A stretch of 64,000 nt of DNA from Sarcocystis neurona (lineage: Eukaryota; Apicomplexa; Conoidasida; Eucoccidiorida; Sarcocystidae), in contig KL647307.1 in assembly GCA_000727475.1 (NCBI GenBank), positions 960,701 through 1,024,700 of the forward strand. The letters run 5' to 3'. Positions 13,333 to 25,000 of the stretch are shown piece after piece. A model generated the notes under the pieces. It was not told the DNA's origin. It worked only from the letters and a program-made list of their open reading frames with translations, and ran no database searches. Numbering within the stretch: position 1 is the stretch's first letter; every line of letters begins with the position of its first letter. Both the position numbers and the translations under genes were made by a program.

Positions 13333-16300
13333 GCGAGAGAAGAGGAAAGAGCTGGTAGACAGGAGAGAAGCGTTGCGTAACAGAAAACTAAGTACGCGAG
13401 TTAATTGAGCAGAACGCGTGAAACAGATATGAGCGCAACTTGGGCCATGGAAACAGCAACCCGAAAAGGGGCACGTAGTCACTACGGAAGGAGAGCAGGA
13501 ACGATAAACAGGGGCAAAGATAGAGTTGTGCCTGCTTCCCGACCGTGTGAGGTCTGTCCTCAGATATCAAAGCAGTAAACGCCTTGTAAAAAACTGAAAA
13601 CTGCGTTTACTTCCGTGGAAGTGGAAAAATCAGCGGGCCGAAAGACAGCAGTTACACAGAAAAAATAGAGTGCTGTCGTAGACCCGCTCGTACGTAAGTT
13701 GAGAGATGACTGAAACTGCTACGTCAGCCGAGTTTACAAGGAACGGCTGGCCAATAAAAGGGCTCGAAAGTAAAAAGTCACGCGGATCTCCTCTTCGAAT
13801 CGAGGAACAAGTGGTCTTTTCCACCCAAAATATCTCCGCTTCCGTCTCACAAAATCGTTAGCGCTCCGAGACGCTACGCAACTGTCAAGCTAGTTTTCCG
13901 TCGCGCATCAGATCGTCGAACAGAAAAACCTGCCGCAGCCAGTAACACAAAATGCCCACATCTCTTCGTTTATAGTGCTGCAAAGGAAACAGGCTCGAAA
14001 AAACGGAAAAGTCCTTGTCTTTTTCAGTCCTTAGGTAGGAGTAGGGTAGAATGCGCACGAATGCTTGTGGAACACTTGTGCATGCAAAGCGGTGGTATTG
14101 GCCGCGCGCTAGCAAGCCGCAAGCCAACCTATTCCGCGGGGGTCCAGAAATCTACTGGTAGCAACGGAGCACATTGTCTCATAGAAATGTGTGTCTTCCC
14201 CAACAGTTTCCTCCCATGTTACTGCTTTTTTCCGACATGCGCTCTGCGGAACGGAAGGGAAGCGGCTCGGCCAGTAAGGTATTCGTAGTCGAATTCTGGG
14301 TGTATTTCCTTTCCCCGTACGCGTTTTTCCGAGATATACCTACACTTCCCTTCTGCCTGTTAATACGACCCCATTTCTTCTGCACTCATGTCGTTGTTTA
14401 GGGTGGTTTCTTCAGTTCGTCTCCTAACCTTCTGCCCGCTACGTTTTGTCTAGGTTGTGTTTTCTGACCGGAAAAACGTTGTCGACGCCCCCCTCGACGG
14501 AGATACGGGGAGAAAAACATGTCCCGCTTGAATCCTCTACCAGAGTCGTCATGCGTCACTCCCCTCTATTATTATCTGTCCCTCCACCACAGATTTCCGG
14601 CTTTTCGAACACGTCTGGCGTCGTTGAGTGTTCTTGTCGAGCCCCGTCGCTGCTACCTATTTCTACCCGCGTGACCCTGTTGCTTATGATGTTACTCAGC
14701 CGTTAATTCGTCTGTCCTACATACTTCTGTGTGTACGCATCCCCCCTTCCTCCGTCGCGCGCCAAAACTTTGCGTTTCTACCTGGTCTCTCGAGTATGTC
14801 ACGTCTTCCACTCCTCGTGCATACGTCTCCGTATCACAGTACATGTACATATATATATATATATGTATATAATATGCAAGGTACTGGGAGAACTTTTTGT
14901 TGTGCGTGAACGCAGATTTATCGTTAAGAAATTATAGCGTGGTCCTTGGTTTTCCTAGACTTGTCTTTTCCGTGTACTGTTTCCCTCCATTCCACTTACC
15001 CCGTTCGCCGAGTATTTTTCGTCCCTCTTCGAAGGTATTTGTCTGCTTGCGTTTTGTCATTTCTCCGTCCCTCCTTTTGGTGAGTTGTTAACGGCCTTCC
15101 CTGCTCTGAGGGGCTGGTCTAAGAATTCTTTATGTATCATTCTAAGTATGTTGCGTTTGTACAGGCACATTCTTTTTCGTGGTTTTGTCGTCTCTGTCCA
15201 TCCGTGACTTCTTCGGTTGTGAACGTTTCCGGTGTTCCCGACGCTGTTTCGCCGCGCGTCTATGCACGCGCTTCTCATGTGTCGTTTGTTTTGTAGGCAT
15301 GCCTGTACTAGTGATCCTGCCGGTGTCCCTCTTTAGTTTGTCTCTACACGGATACAGGCGGGTGGAACAGCATTGGGGACCGCTTCCGTTGTCACCCGTG
15401 GCCCATCTTATTGGGACATGCCGCGTACAACGCGGAAGGAATAGCACCTAAATTCATAAACTGTTGTTGATAGTGCTCTGGCCTCTGACGGCAGGCCGAT
15501 ACTGCTGGTAGCGGACAGGAAAACGGAAGAATGGTTACTAGGACCCTGAAAGAGTAAAGGAGTGTTGGAGACAGACGGTATCGCCGAATCCATCTGGCGT
15601 CACCTGCGGAGTGCTGGAGCAAAGGCGAACGAAAGTGTCTCCACAGCAACAGCAGCAGCAGCACGTGCTGCTCAACACCGCTCAGTGCCGCACCGTAGTA
15701 GCACAGCGGATTCGCCTGCCAGGCCTGCAGCACCACAGTAAGAAGGCGTCCCCTGCTGCAGGCAGCAACGAAATGCGTAACGCTGCTGAAGCAGGAACAA
15801 AAGATGCACGTGGCCGTCGCGGTTGAAGCCTTCTGGTGTGGCTGAATGCTCTGCAGCTCTTGCAGTAACGGCAGGAGCAGCAGTGAAAACAGCGGCGGCG
15901 GAGCCTGCTGCACAGCAGGAGGATGCTGCGGCATAGAGGCAGTAGCGGCTAAAGAAGCAGCACCCCTTACTGAAAGCGGACAGCGTGAAGGGCAGCACCG
16001 GCAGCGACAGCAAGGGTATTAAAGGAGACAGCTGCATGGGCGTGTGCTGCAGCAGCTTCGCTGCGTCAGAGGCAACTCTAATAGCAGGAGCTGTGGCAGA
16101 ATAAAGGGAAAACACTCCTCCCAGCAGCGATAGTTGCAGTAACCTTTCAAGGCAGTAGAGTAGACACTGCATCAGCAGCGGGTGTCACGTCAGCACCAGG
16201 CTCCCGTGGCGCAGCGTAAGTAGCAGCGGTCAGGGCATGAGAGATTACAGAGGGAATGCACGCAGAAACTGTAGAAACAAGCGCGCCCGGCGCAGCTGCT

Positions 16301-16430
16301 CTCCTGCAGCAAGGCCACTGCTCAAGCGCAGGAACTCTCACCTATGCAGTTGAAAAAGTGGCCTCGACCCTTGCACGAAAGAAGACGGGAACGCCAAGAA
16401 GTTGGAGCCTTGACAGTCGACAGGAGATAA
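13333..16430. promoter_or_regulatory. Upstream region between anamorsin and receptor, divergent
   Basis: The region separates the minus-strand anamorsin start from the plus-strand receptor locus and should contain the anamorsin 5' untranslated region and promoter. I see no exon with a recognisable domain. It holds a TA run near 14849-14864 and CAG/CTG clusters from about 15.6 kb on. No specific regulatory motif can be defended from this single sequence. Confidence 0.4.
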
Positions 16431-18168
16431 GCCGCAAAGAAGGCCTGGCAGTCATCCACACGGAGGAAACGAACATTTGTCGACACGTTCCTGCTTCCAG
16501 TGCGCCTTTCTGCTGCTGCATTTTCAGCTGCCGCTACTACTGTGAGTGCCCCTGCTTGTGCTAGGGTGGCTGCTCCTGCTGCTGTTAGTGAAGCTGCTGC
16601 TGCTGGTGCTTCTGCCGCTGCGGCTGCTCCTGCGGCTGCTGGTGTTGCATTTGCTGCTATGTCACCCGCTGCAGGTGCCTCCTTTGCTGCTTGCGGAGTT
16701 GCTGCGGAGTTTCCAGCTGCTTACACCCCTGCGGGTGCTCTCCTACAACCTGTTACAAGCGCTGCTTGTCGTTCTGCTGCTTCTCCTGCACGTGTCCACG
16801 GTGCTGCTGTTACTTCTCGTGCAATGGAGGGTGCTCAGTACCTTGCTGCCGCATCGTCCGCCACCCGGGAAGCTTGCTGCGTAGAAGCAGCCCAGCGGCA
16901 GCACGAGCGCGTCCACGGTGCATGCAGCCGCACTGTTGCAGGACCCACTCCGCACGTGGAAACCAGCAGCAGCAACAGCAGCAAGAAGACACCCTTGCGT
17001 TCCCAATCTTTCAAAGAGTACGAATGTGTGGGAAGGACGCGTCTGATAGGCAGCGCAGAATTTCTCGGCCCTTTACTCTCTGCCGCCGCTATTACTCCTG
17101 AAACATCTGCGTCTTCTGCTGTACCTGCCGGTGGTGTCTCTGCCGCTGCGACCTCCATTGGTACAGCACGTGCAGCTGTTGCACCTCTTACTGCGGTCTC
17201 CGCGGCTGCTGCTGAGATCTCAGCTGCTGCTTCTGCGCGACACGCCCCTGCTGGTACGTGTGCTGCTGTTGCCCGTGATGGTATTGAGAGTGCCCCTGCT
17301 GCTGCATTTGCTTCTGTTGCACCTGCCGCTGCTGGAAGAGGAGGCGGTGCAGGAGAAGGAAGCGACCGTCTTCCAGCAGGACTGATAACGGCCGCTCACC
17401 GATCCCCTCCGTGGAACCAGCTGTATGGGCATCCCTCCAAACTCTTCTCTTCCTCTGCTGGTGCGACGGGTGACATGATGAGGCACGCAGGTTTTACGTC
17501 GGTTGGTCGCGAAGCTCGTGATATTGAGAAAAGACTCGCTTCTTCTGCTTCTGCAACATCAACCGCAGCTGTCAACGCCTTATATCCCTCCAGACTCTTT
17601 GGTGACGCGGCTGCTGCTGCTGCCGTAGTGGCGGACGTAGTCAAGACGAACCACAAGTGTCGTCCTGCCTCGGCGGCTTCTGCTCCTGGTGCTGATGCTG
17701 CTGCAGCTGCAGTTGGTCGTGGGGCTCTTTTTGCGAACGACGTCACTGCAGCTACTGCTAGCGCTTTCGAGAGAAGGCAGGGGGAGGGATACTCCTGTGC
17801 TGCCGCTCCTGCGGCGCCACGAGTATGTAGGCCCCGCTCCCAGGTGTCAGCTCCTCCAGGTGCCGCAGTTGCTGCTGCTCGTTTTTCTTCCTTTCCACAT
17901 TCATACCGAGGGACGTGGCGTTGCCTGCGAAGCTCTGCTGCAGCAGCAACTGCTGCAGCTGCTGCTGTGTGTTTGATCTGCGTCAGCGCAGCAGAGGCGA
18001 TCGTTTGTCGCATTGATGCGTCTGACGGATTGCTGGCAGCAGCAGTAGCAGCAGGCAGCGCGATGCCTGCAGCGGAAGTTTTCTCGTTTCCTCTCTGCCG
18101 GCTGCCCTATTTAGTTAACTCCGACGTCCCTGCGAGAGATGCACCCCACATCGGCTTATATTCGGGAG
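16431..18168 (+). CDS. Alanine-rich open frame, possible upstream exon of the receptor gene
   Basis: A frame stays open from the TAA at 16428-16430 for about 1.8 kb. It encodes Ala-rich low-complexity sequence, mostly from GCT codons, with mixed-composition islands around 16960-17070 and 17400-17640. A strong donor (GGGAG|GTAAGC) follows position 18168 in phase 1. The acceptor at 19143/19144 (CACCTGCAG) begins the receptor exon in the matching phase. That join would put this frame at the N-terminus of the receptor. Against it: there is no ATG before 16659, no domain is visible, and the CTG repeats lie on the plus strand, whereas the other repeat-bearing exons here have CAG on their coding strand. 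A minus-strand gene also cannot be excluded: a 205-codon frame runs 18013-17396 and ends at a possible donor. Confidence 0.35.
16501..18060. repeat. CTG/GCT trinucleotide-rich block
   Basis: Imperfect clusters of CTG (CAG on the minus strand) run through most of this block, mixed with ordinary sequence. They read as Ala on the plus strand in one frame, and as Ala, Gln or Ser on the minus strand. Tracts like this are typical of Eimeria-type genomes, both in exons and outside them. They keep frames open by themselves, so open-frame length alone is weak evidence for coding here. Confidence 0.75.
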
Positions 18169-19035
18169 GTAAGCAACCTGAAAATCTGGACGTCGCACTG
18201 CAGCACGGGTCGCGCCTCCTGTCTTGAGAACCCGTTTCGTTTGCGGTGAACGCTTGTGTCACTCCTGTGCGGCCCCCCCGGGCTCGCCAACGCTGGTCTC
18301 GCCGGTCACTCTGCTATTCGCGCCGCTTCTGCTTACAACGTCTACACGCCGCAAGGACCCTTCGACTCTTACGTATATGTGTGTGTGCATGTGTGTCGTG
18401 ATCTTCGTGCGAAGGAATGTTGTCACCGGTCTTCTGTAACGCGGCAATGTTGTCCTCACCACTCCACGCAGACCAGACGCAGCTCCGAATGGCGGCAACA
18501 CAAAGTGATTGGACGCATGCATTTCACTCGGATGCTATTCACCTGCAGACTGTTCTCTGTCTGCATATGCCGCCCTTTTTTTCCGTATAAGTCTCCCACG
18601 TGGAGACACCCAGGCGAGTAGATGGGAGGGGTATGGGAGGGGGAGGGGACGCAGTCATGCGTGACTCGCATCGTACATTACATGCAGTCCTGCACTTTGG
18701 GAACGCACGGGTCAAAAACTCCTTACTGAAGGTCCTTGATTTGCATACGCGCATGCATATTTCTGACAACACAGTGCCACCCCCCGGTGGCTGCCAGGCC
18801 TGCAGCAAGTGTGTGCCACCCACCGTCCTACACCAGTCGTCTGCAGGCGTCAGTGTATGCAGATGTAAATCCACCGGTATTTCCTAGCTCCCCTCCGCAT
18901 GCACCCTTGTGTCCTTGTGACACTAATGATGTCCAGTCTTCGCGCTGTACATGCACGCGCGCTACGTCCAAGCTCGTGACAACTTCCGTATAGGATTCGC
19001 GTCCTGCGTGCGTGTGTGCATTAGATCGTACACTC

Positions 19036-19057
19036 ATATATATATATATATATATAT
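19036..19057. repeat. TA dinucleotide microsatellite
   Basis: About eleven TA units sit directly upstream of the in-frame ATGs at 19056 and 19077 of the receptor gene. If translation starts at one of those ATGs, this run is in the 5' untranslated region. If the receptor exon instead begins at 19144, it is intronic. Confidence 0.9.
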
Positions 19058-22000
19058 GTATGCCGTCTGCTGGAGCATGCGTGCTTGCGTCTGCGGGACA
19101 TTCGTCTACCTTGCCCCCCTGCGACACGCACATACACCTGCAGGGAGTATCGAGATCGAGCTGGAGCTGCTGCCGTCGGAGAGTTACGCGAACAACCTGC
19201 CACTATCGGAGCCGCGTTTCCACCAGCGCTCGGGAGCTGCTGATTCGCACCGGCAACTGGACACGCGCGAGAACGAAGGTGCTGCAGCAGCAGCAGCTGC
19301 GAGTTCCCCAAAGAGGAAGCAGCAACAAACGGGTTCCCCTTCTGGCATCAGCGCGCCGACTGAACAACAAGGGCAGCAGCAGGCAGCTACCCGTGCAGCG
19401 GGCGGAAGCGTGGCTCGCGAGCTGGCGGCAGTCGCAGACCCCGACGTCGGCGCCGCTGCTGCAGCTTCCTCCGCGCTCGCTATCTCCAGCAGCACTGACA
19501 CAAAAGCAGCAGCGGCACGACGAGAAGGAAGGGGACGCGAAGAAGGAACAGCAGCAGCGCCGTGGGGTACAGCAACAGGAAGAGATGCAACAGGAAGAGA
19601 AACTGCAGCGGAAAGAGCCACTGAAGAAAGAAGGGAAAGAAGCGCAGCCGAGACAGAACAAGAGGATGTCGCATTAGAAAGACAACGGACGGGTGGCGCG
19701 GCTGCTGCAAGAGCCGAGACGGAAAACAGATACACGGTGTCAGCTGCGTGGGGATCACCTACAGCAGAGAGAATCGTTGACCTGGCGGGTGCACCCAAGG
19801 AGGAGAAGTCTCACGAAGAAAATGGGGAAACCGAGGACCGTGAGGGAGTCACTTTTTTTTCCTTCCGTGACGAAGGAAAAGAGAGACATTCGCCGTCTGC
19901 TACGGAGGACGTGGAGAATTCTCGGAGAGTCGCTTTGCACGCGTTGAGAGACGCTGCGGCTGAAAATTCCCTGGCACCTGTATCCGCTGTGCAAGCTGCT
20001 CCTTCTGGACTCCATCGTGCTGGCGACGGCGGTGTCGCAGTTGCAGCTGAAAGCCTTCCCATCGCTGGCAACAGTATCGCTGGTGCTTCGTCAAGCATTT
20101 GTCCTGCGTCTGAAGGAAATGTCCCTGTCACACCTTTCTCTGGGTCTCCGCGCGTCCTGGAGCCTCCCTCTTCTCCATCTTTGTTCTCCTTGTATTCTCG
20201 TGTGCTTCCAGATGCTGATGCAGCTGCCACCTTTGTCAGCAGTAGCCTGCAGCACATGTGGAACCGCGCGCGACGCTCACTGGCTCTGTTTGCGTACTCG
20301 GTGGTCGCAGCAGCAGATCTCTTCTTTGGCACACAAGCGTCGCCACTTCTGCTGCCGGCGTCGAGCAGGACCAGCAGCAGAGCCCACTTCTCTGCTATAC
20401 CCTTCTCTGATACAGACCGTGCGGCTCTCCCCAAGGCACACCCCACGACGCGCCCAGCACTTCCCTTTTCCCTACTCTTTTCCTCTTTGTACTCTGCGGC
20501 GCCGTTCTTTGGTGTGTCCGCCCCGAAGGCTTCCGGACAAGCTGCCACGCACCAGCAGCGGGAAGAAGCTCAGCAGCAACAGGAAAAGCAGCGGCAGCGG
20601 GAGACGGAACAGAGCGAGGAAGAACAGCAGCAGTTGGTGAATGCAGCGGATAACCGAGACAGCGCGACGGAGAGTGGCGAAGTAACAACAGGTGCAGCAG
20701 CAGAAGCGGAAGAAGCAAAGGAAGAGAACGGTATTTTCAGAATGCGTGGTGAGTCAGGAGTAGCAGGAGAGGTACAACCATTAGCCTTCGACGCAGATAG
20801 GGATGTGGGTGCGGTAGGACCCGCAGAAGCGCCGACAAGAAATTTGCAAGAAAGTCAAAGTGACTCTGTCCCACGACTACATGCAGTGGCAGGAGACGAG
20901 GCAGAAAAACAACGTGAGAAAGAAAACGAGAGGCTCGCAGTGCAAGAGGAAGGAGAGGAAGGAAAAGAATTTCAGGAAAAAGACGAAGAAGAAGAGGGGG
21001 AAGCGGGGGAGAACACAGACGCGGATGGTATAGCAGAGGGACAAACGAGTAGAAGTCTTGCGGCCGGAGAAAGTGAACTGCTACGCGGAGCCGATACGGA
21101 AGCAAGTTACACTTGGGGCGAGAAAGGAGCACGGAACACTGGAGAAACATTTGAGGAAGATTTTGATAACACCGGAGACGCGCGTGAGGAGCTTCGTATC
21201 CCGCAGGTCGACCACATCCCTGCGTCCTACGAGGCCGGGGACGTTCGGGCTGCCCGTTGGGTGCAGCAGCAAGAGCAGCGGCAGGAACAAATCGCAGCTG
21301 CAGCAGCAGCATGGCAGCGGCAACTACGGCAGGACAACCCGGGGGCGGTGGAGGATCCTTTGGTGCACACCGTAAACAATACCTACGTGCTGGTCATGAG
21401 TCACTTTCAGTACGTAAGTCGTTCACCAAACGACGGGAATCTTCTTGCCCATTGCACAGCCGTACGCACAAGGATGATTCAAAAGAAAGGGAAGCGGACA
21501 TAGTTCTCTGTTATACAGATGTAGAGTACGGAATACAGAATCTCTCCTCCGCCCGTGGCTACCCGTGTGTACGCGTCGCGCGTATATAAGGATGTACGTG
21601 TACGTACGTGAGTACACACATATATACGTATGTATGTTCACGCATTTGTAAACGTACATATGGTTGTATATGTGTATATTTCTGTAGGTTTTGCGTTTGT
21701 GTATGCAAAGAGTGACCTTCACATGCAGTTGCAACGACGTCTGACAAAAGACAACAAAGGCCTTTGCAAGCGCTGCTGGACGCGTATGAAAAGGTAGAAG
21801 TATTATGAGAGGATTCGCGACTCTGTGCAGTTGCACATCTCCGTGTGTCTGTGAAACATCTGTCCCACGTACTACATGCGTGTATCTGGTAGGCGCACTT
21901 CTACGTCTAAGTTTGAGGCGACACAGCTGTTGATGCAGACGTGTATATATGTGTATATATATAATACGTGCGTGTGTGTTTGTGTGTATGCGTGTAAGTG

Positions 22001-25000
22001 TGTGTAAGTGTCTGTATGTGTGTGTGTGTGTGTGCACGTAGGTGAATATCAGCGAATATATACTGGAACCGTACGTCTTTATATGTATCTATGTGTATTC
22101 GTATACGTATACGGTTCACGTGTGTGCTTATGTGGACATATGTATGCATATGTGCAGATCTTCCCTACGAATATGTGTCTGCCTGTGTGTGTACATGTGT
22201 GTATGTGTGTGCGTATGCGTATGCATATGTCAATGTGTGTGTTCGAGGCGTGGAGCATTACTGTATCTAAGCTGTTGCGTTTCTGATTTCCCGTGTTTTT
22301 GCCGCCACAGATGGTCTATCAGCAGGACAGCGGGTGGTTGCGGTCCTTCACGGCGACGGACGGTATTGTTGCGAACTCGTACGTCCCCGCTTTCAAGGTA
22401 GGACGAGGTAGTCTGTCTGCGTTGCATCCGACCTCCTGAAAAATATATATATCTATATGTGCACACATACATATGCAGACGCACGTGCATCTTCATATAT
22501 AATGTGGAGCTGCGTGACTTCCAGCTCGACAGTCCTGTTGCCCCTCAGCCCTTCAGGAGTCTCTTCCACTTCACAAGGTTAGGCACGCACTTCCAGAAGT
22601 CGTGCGTTGCTTTAGCATATCCCGTTTCGGGACTCTCTCGAACTCACCAGTATTTCATTTCTCTGGTCCCGGTTCCCTTCGCTGTATCGCTACGTCTTTG
22701 TGCTTGCGAGCTCCTCTCTAGAGGCGGGAAAAATTCGTGGGAACGCCTCATTCGTTTTCTGATGTAACAGGTTTGATCCGCACTTGTGCTTACATGTATG
22801 TGTATATATATATATTTAGGTATATGTGTACTGGGTGTACCAACGTGGCTGAGGTCTGTCCTTTGTTCCCGGTTGCATTGCCTGCGTAGCAGTCACACTC
22901 TTTCCCGTGAAGCCGTATCTCGGCTTCGCGCTACTCGCTTGGTCGTCTACCACTGAGGCCCTTTGGTGGATCTACTGCGAAGTGTTTCTCTTGTTTGAGG
23001 TCAAAAAGAAACAAAAAAATTGTTCGGTGGAGGGCGAGCGCGGGTACTTTCCAGCCGACCCTTCCGACCTCTCAGCGGAACAGCGTTTCAATAGTACCTC
23101 AGCAAAGCTACGGTAGTAGGAATAAAAGTGACAGTGCCCGTAGACAAATCGGTGAAAGTACTGGCGATAATTGTACTAGTAGTAGCTACTGCTCTAGAGC
23201 ACCAAGTAATAGTTGTATGGCTGCTAACTCGTACGTGTGCCAGTAGTAGTAGTAGGGGAAGGAGCAATACTGGTAGCATCGCCAGGGCTACTAGTAGTGT
23301 GTTACTAGTGGTAACAATAGTACTTCTACGACTAGCAGTACGCGCAGTACGAGATGCAGTGGCACTGCTTCTTCCAGTCGAAGTATTTCTAGTACTTACA
23401 AGCTACGCGCATCATCACTAGCAGCAGTAGTAGTAGTGCCATCAATATTAGATGTGGTACTGAGCGAAGAACTGCAGGGTGTGTCTCACACTTTGTTCTG
23501 CCTCGGTCGTCGTCTCGCTAGTCGTCTCTGCGTGGCTGTTCTGTCTACCACGCGGCCACTGCTTCTACTTTTCCCACTTACGCTGTGCCTCGCGTGCTGC
23601 TGCGGTGCCGCAGCGCCTGACGTTTACGGGGCCTAAACTGCATGCGCGCGTGGAGGTACCGAAGCTCGACCGGTACGCAGTGGTGCTGCTGAATGCCGAC
23701 GGACTGGACCTGCGACTGAAAGGACGCATTACTTTTTTGAATCCCGGGGATCAACAACTCTCTGTGGAGCAAATTCCTCTTCCGAAGCTACTCCTTTTTC
23801 TGATGCTCTTGCATCTCCTCACGTACGTCTCGCACTGCAGGAAGACGTGTCTATATATATATATATATATATGTATCTCTGTGTAGGGTGACGTGTATGC
23901 CGACACATGTGTATGTAGACACATACATACATCCAAATACCAGAGACATACACACACATATGTGTACACGTGTATACTCCTACAGAACACGTATGTGTAG
24001 ATGTATATGCGTGCACGTGTGTGTGCATGTGTGTACGTGTGGATTCCTGAAACGATATATAGAGGGCACCACAGCTTGTGTATGGAGGACTAAACCAGCA
24101 TTGTCTTTTGCAAAGTTATTCATACCCCGTGTCTGCTGCCTTTTCTTTCATGCGGCTGCTGCCCGCGGTTTCGACGTGGGTGTTCGGCACTGCTAAAACA
24201 TGCGCATCTTCGTGCGTGTGTTCCTCCCACCAACACACTGTGAAACACACTTCCACGGCGTCCCTACGTGGCGAGAACTTTGTCTGGTGGACAGTCCTTC
24301 TCCGCGAGAGCAGGAGAGGCCTCTGCAACCTGTTCGACGCTGCAGTCGACGAGATACACAAACTGCTTCTACAAGCATGCCCTGTTCGTTTGTACCCAGA
24401 GTATGAGGTACGCTTGTGTGTAGGTGTCTCCGCGTGTACGTATATAATTCCGTGAATTGGCTCTTACGTGTCAGTCAAAATGTGTCACGATCTACTTCTT
24501 CAGACCCTAGTAGTCCTGCGCAGTGAAACACTTCTTTTCTCTACGTGAGCGTGTGTGACGCGGCGTAGCGGACGGACGGTCACGAACAGCGACGATCGTT
24601 GAATCTCCAGCCCTGCTTCCCTGCGTCTCCCGCGTCGGTGCCGCGAGAAATGCGTCAGACGAAAGAGGGAAAGACAGACCGAGAGACAGAGATAGCCGCA
24701 CACACGGAGGGGAGTGGTGGTTGCGGTTGGTTGCTTTGTGTAGGCAGAGCAACTGACGCATGTCTACCTGCGTGCTCGTGTACAGGAGCGTCCACAGAAG
24801 TCCAAATAAGTAATTGTCTGTGGGCGTGTACAGGTCTGTACACGCACGTATATATGTGTGTATGTATGTATGTATTCATATGTGTGTGTGCTTCTGATGC
24901 GGACAATCTGCGTGGAGAAGCAAGCTGTACTTTTTTTATCTCTCTGTGTGATGCAGGGTGGCCGTGCTGGCGATTGTGATGCTCTCCTTTCGGCGGAGAC

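Noticed and set aside
22510..22578. Candidate receptor exon reading LRDFQLDSPVAPQPFRSL
   Set aside because: Its acceptor is weak and its only good donor is phase 2, while the next certain exon (23614) needs phase 0. The exons 22397 and 23614 join directly in phase 0.
24260..24408. Open frame GENFVWWTVLLRESRRGL... ending at a GT donor in the receptor locus
   Set aside because: Exons 23822 and 24957 join in matching phase and complete TM1 (LLFLMLLHLLT-VAVLAIVML). An exon between them would split the helix and has no phase-matched acceptor.
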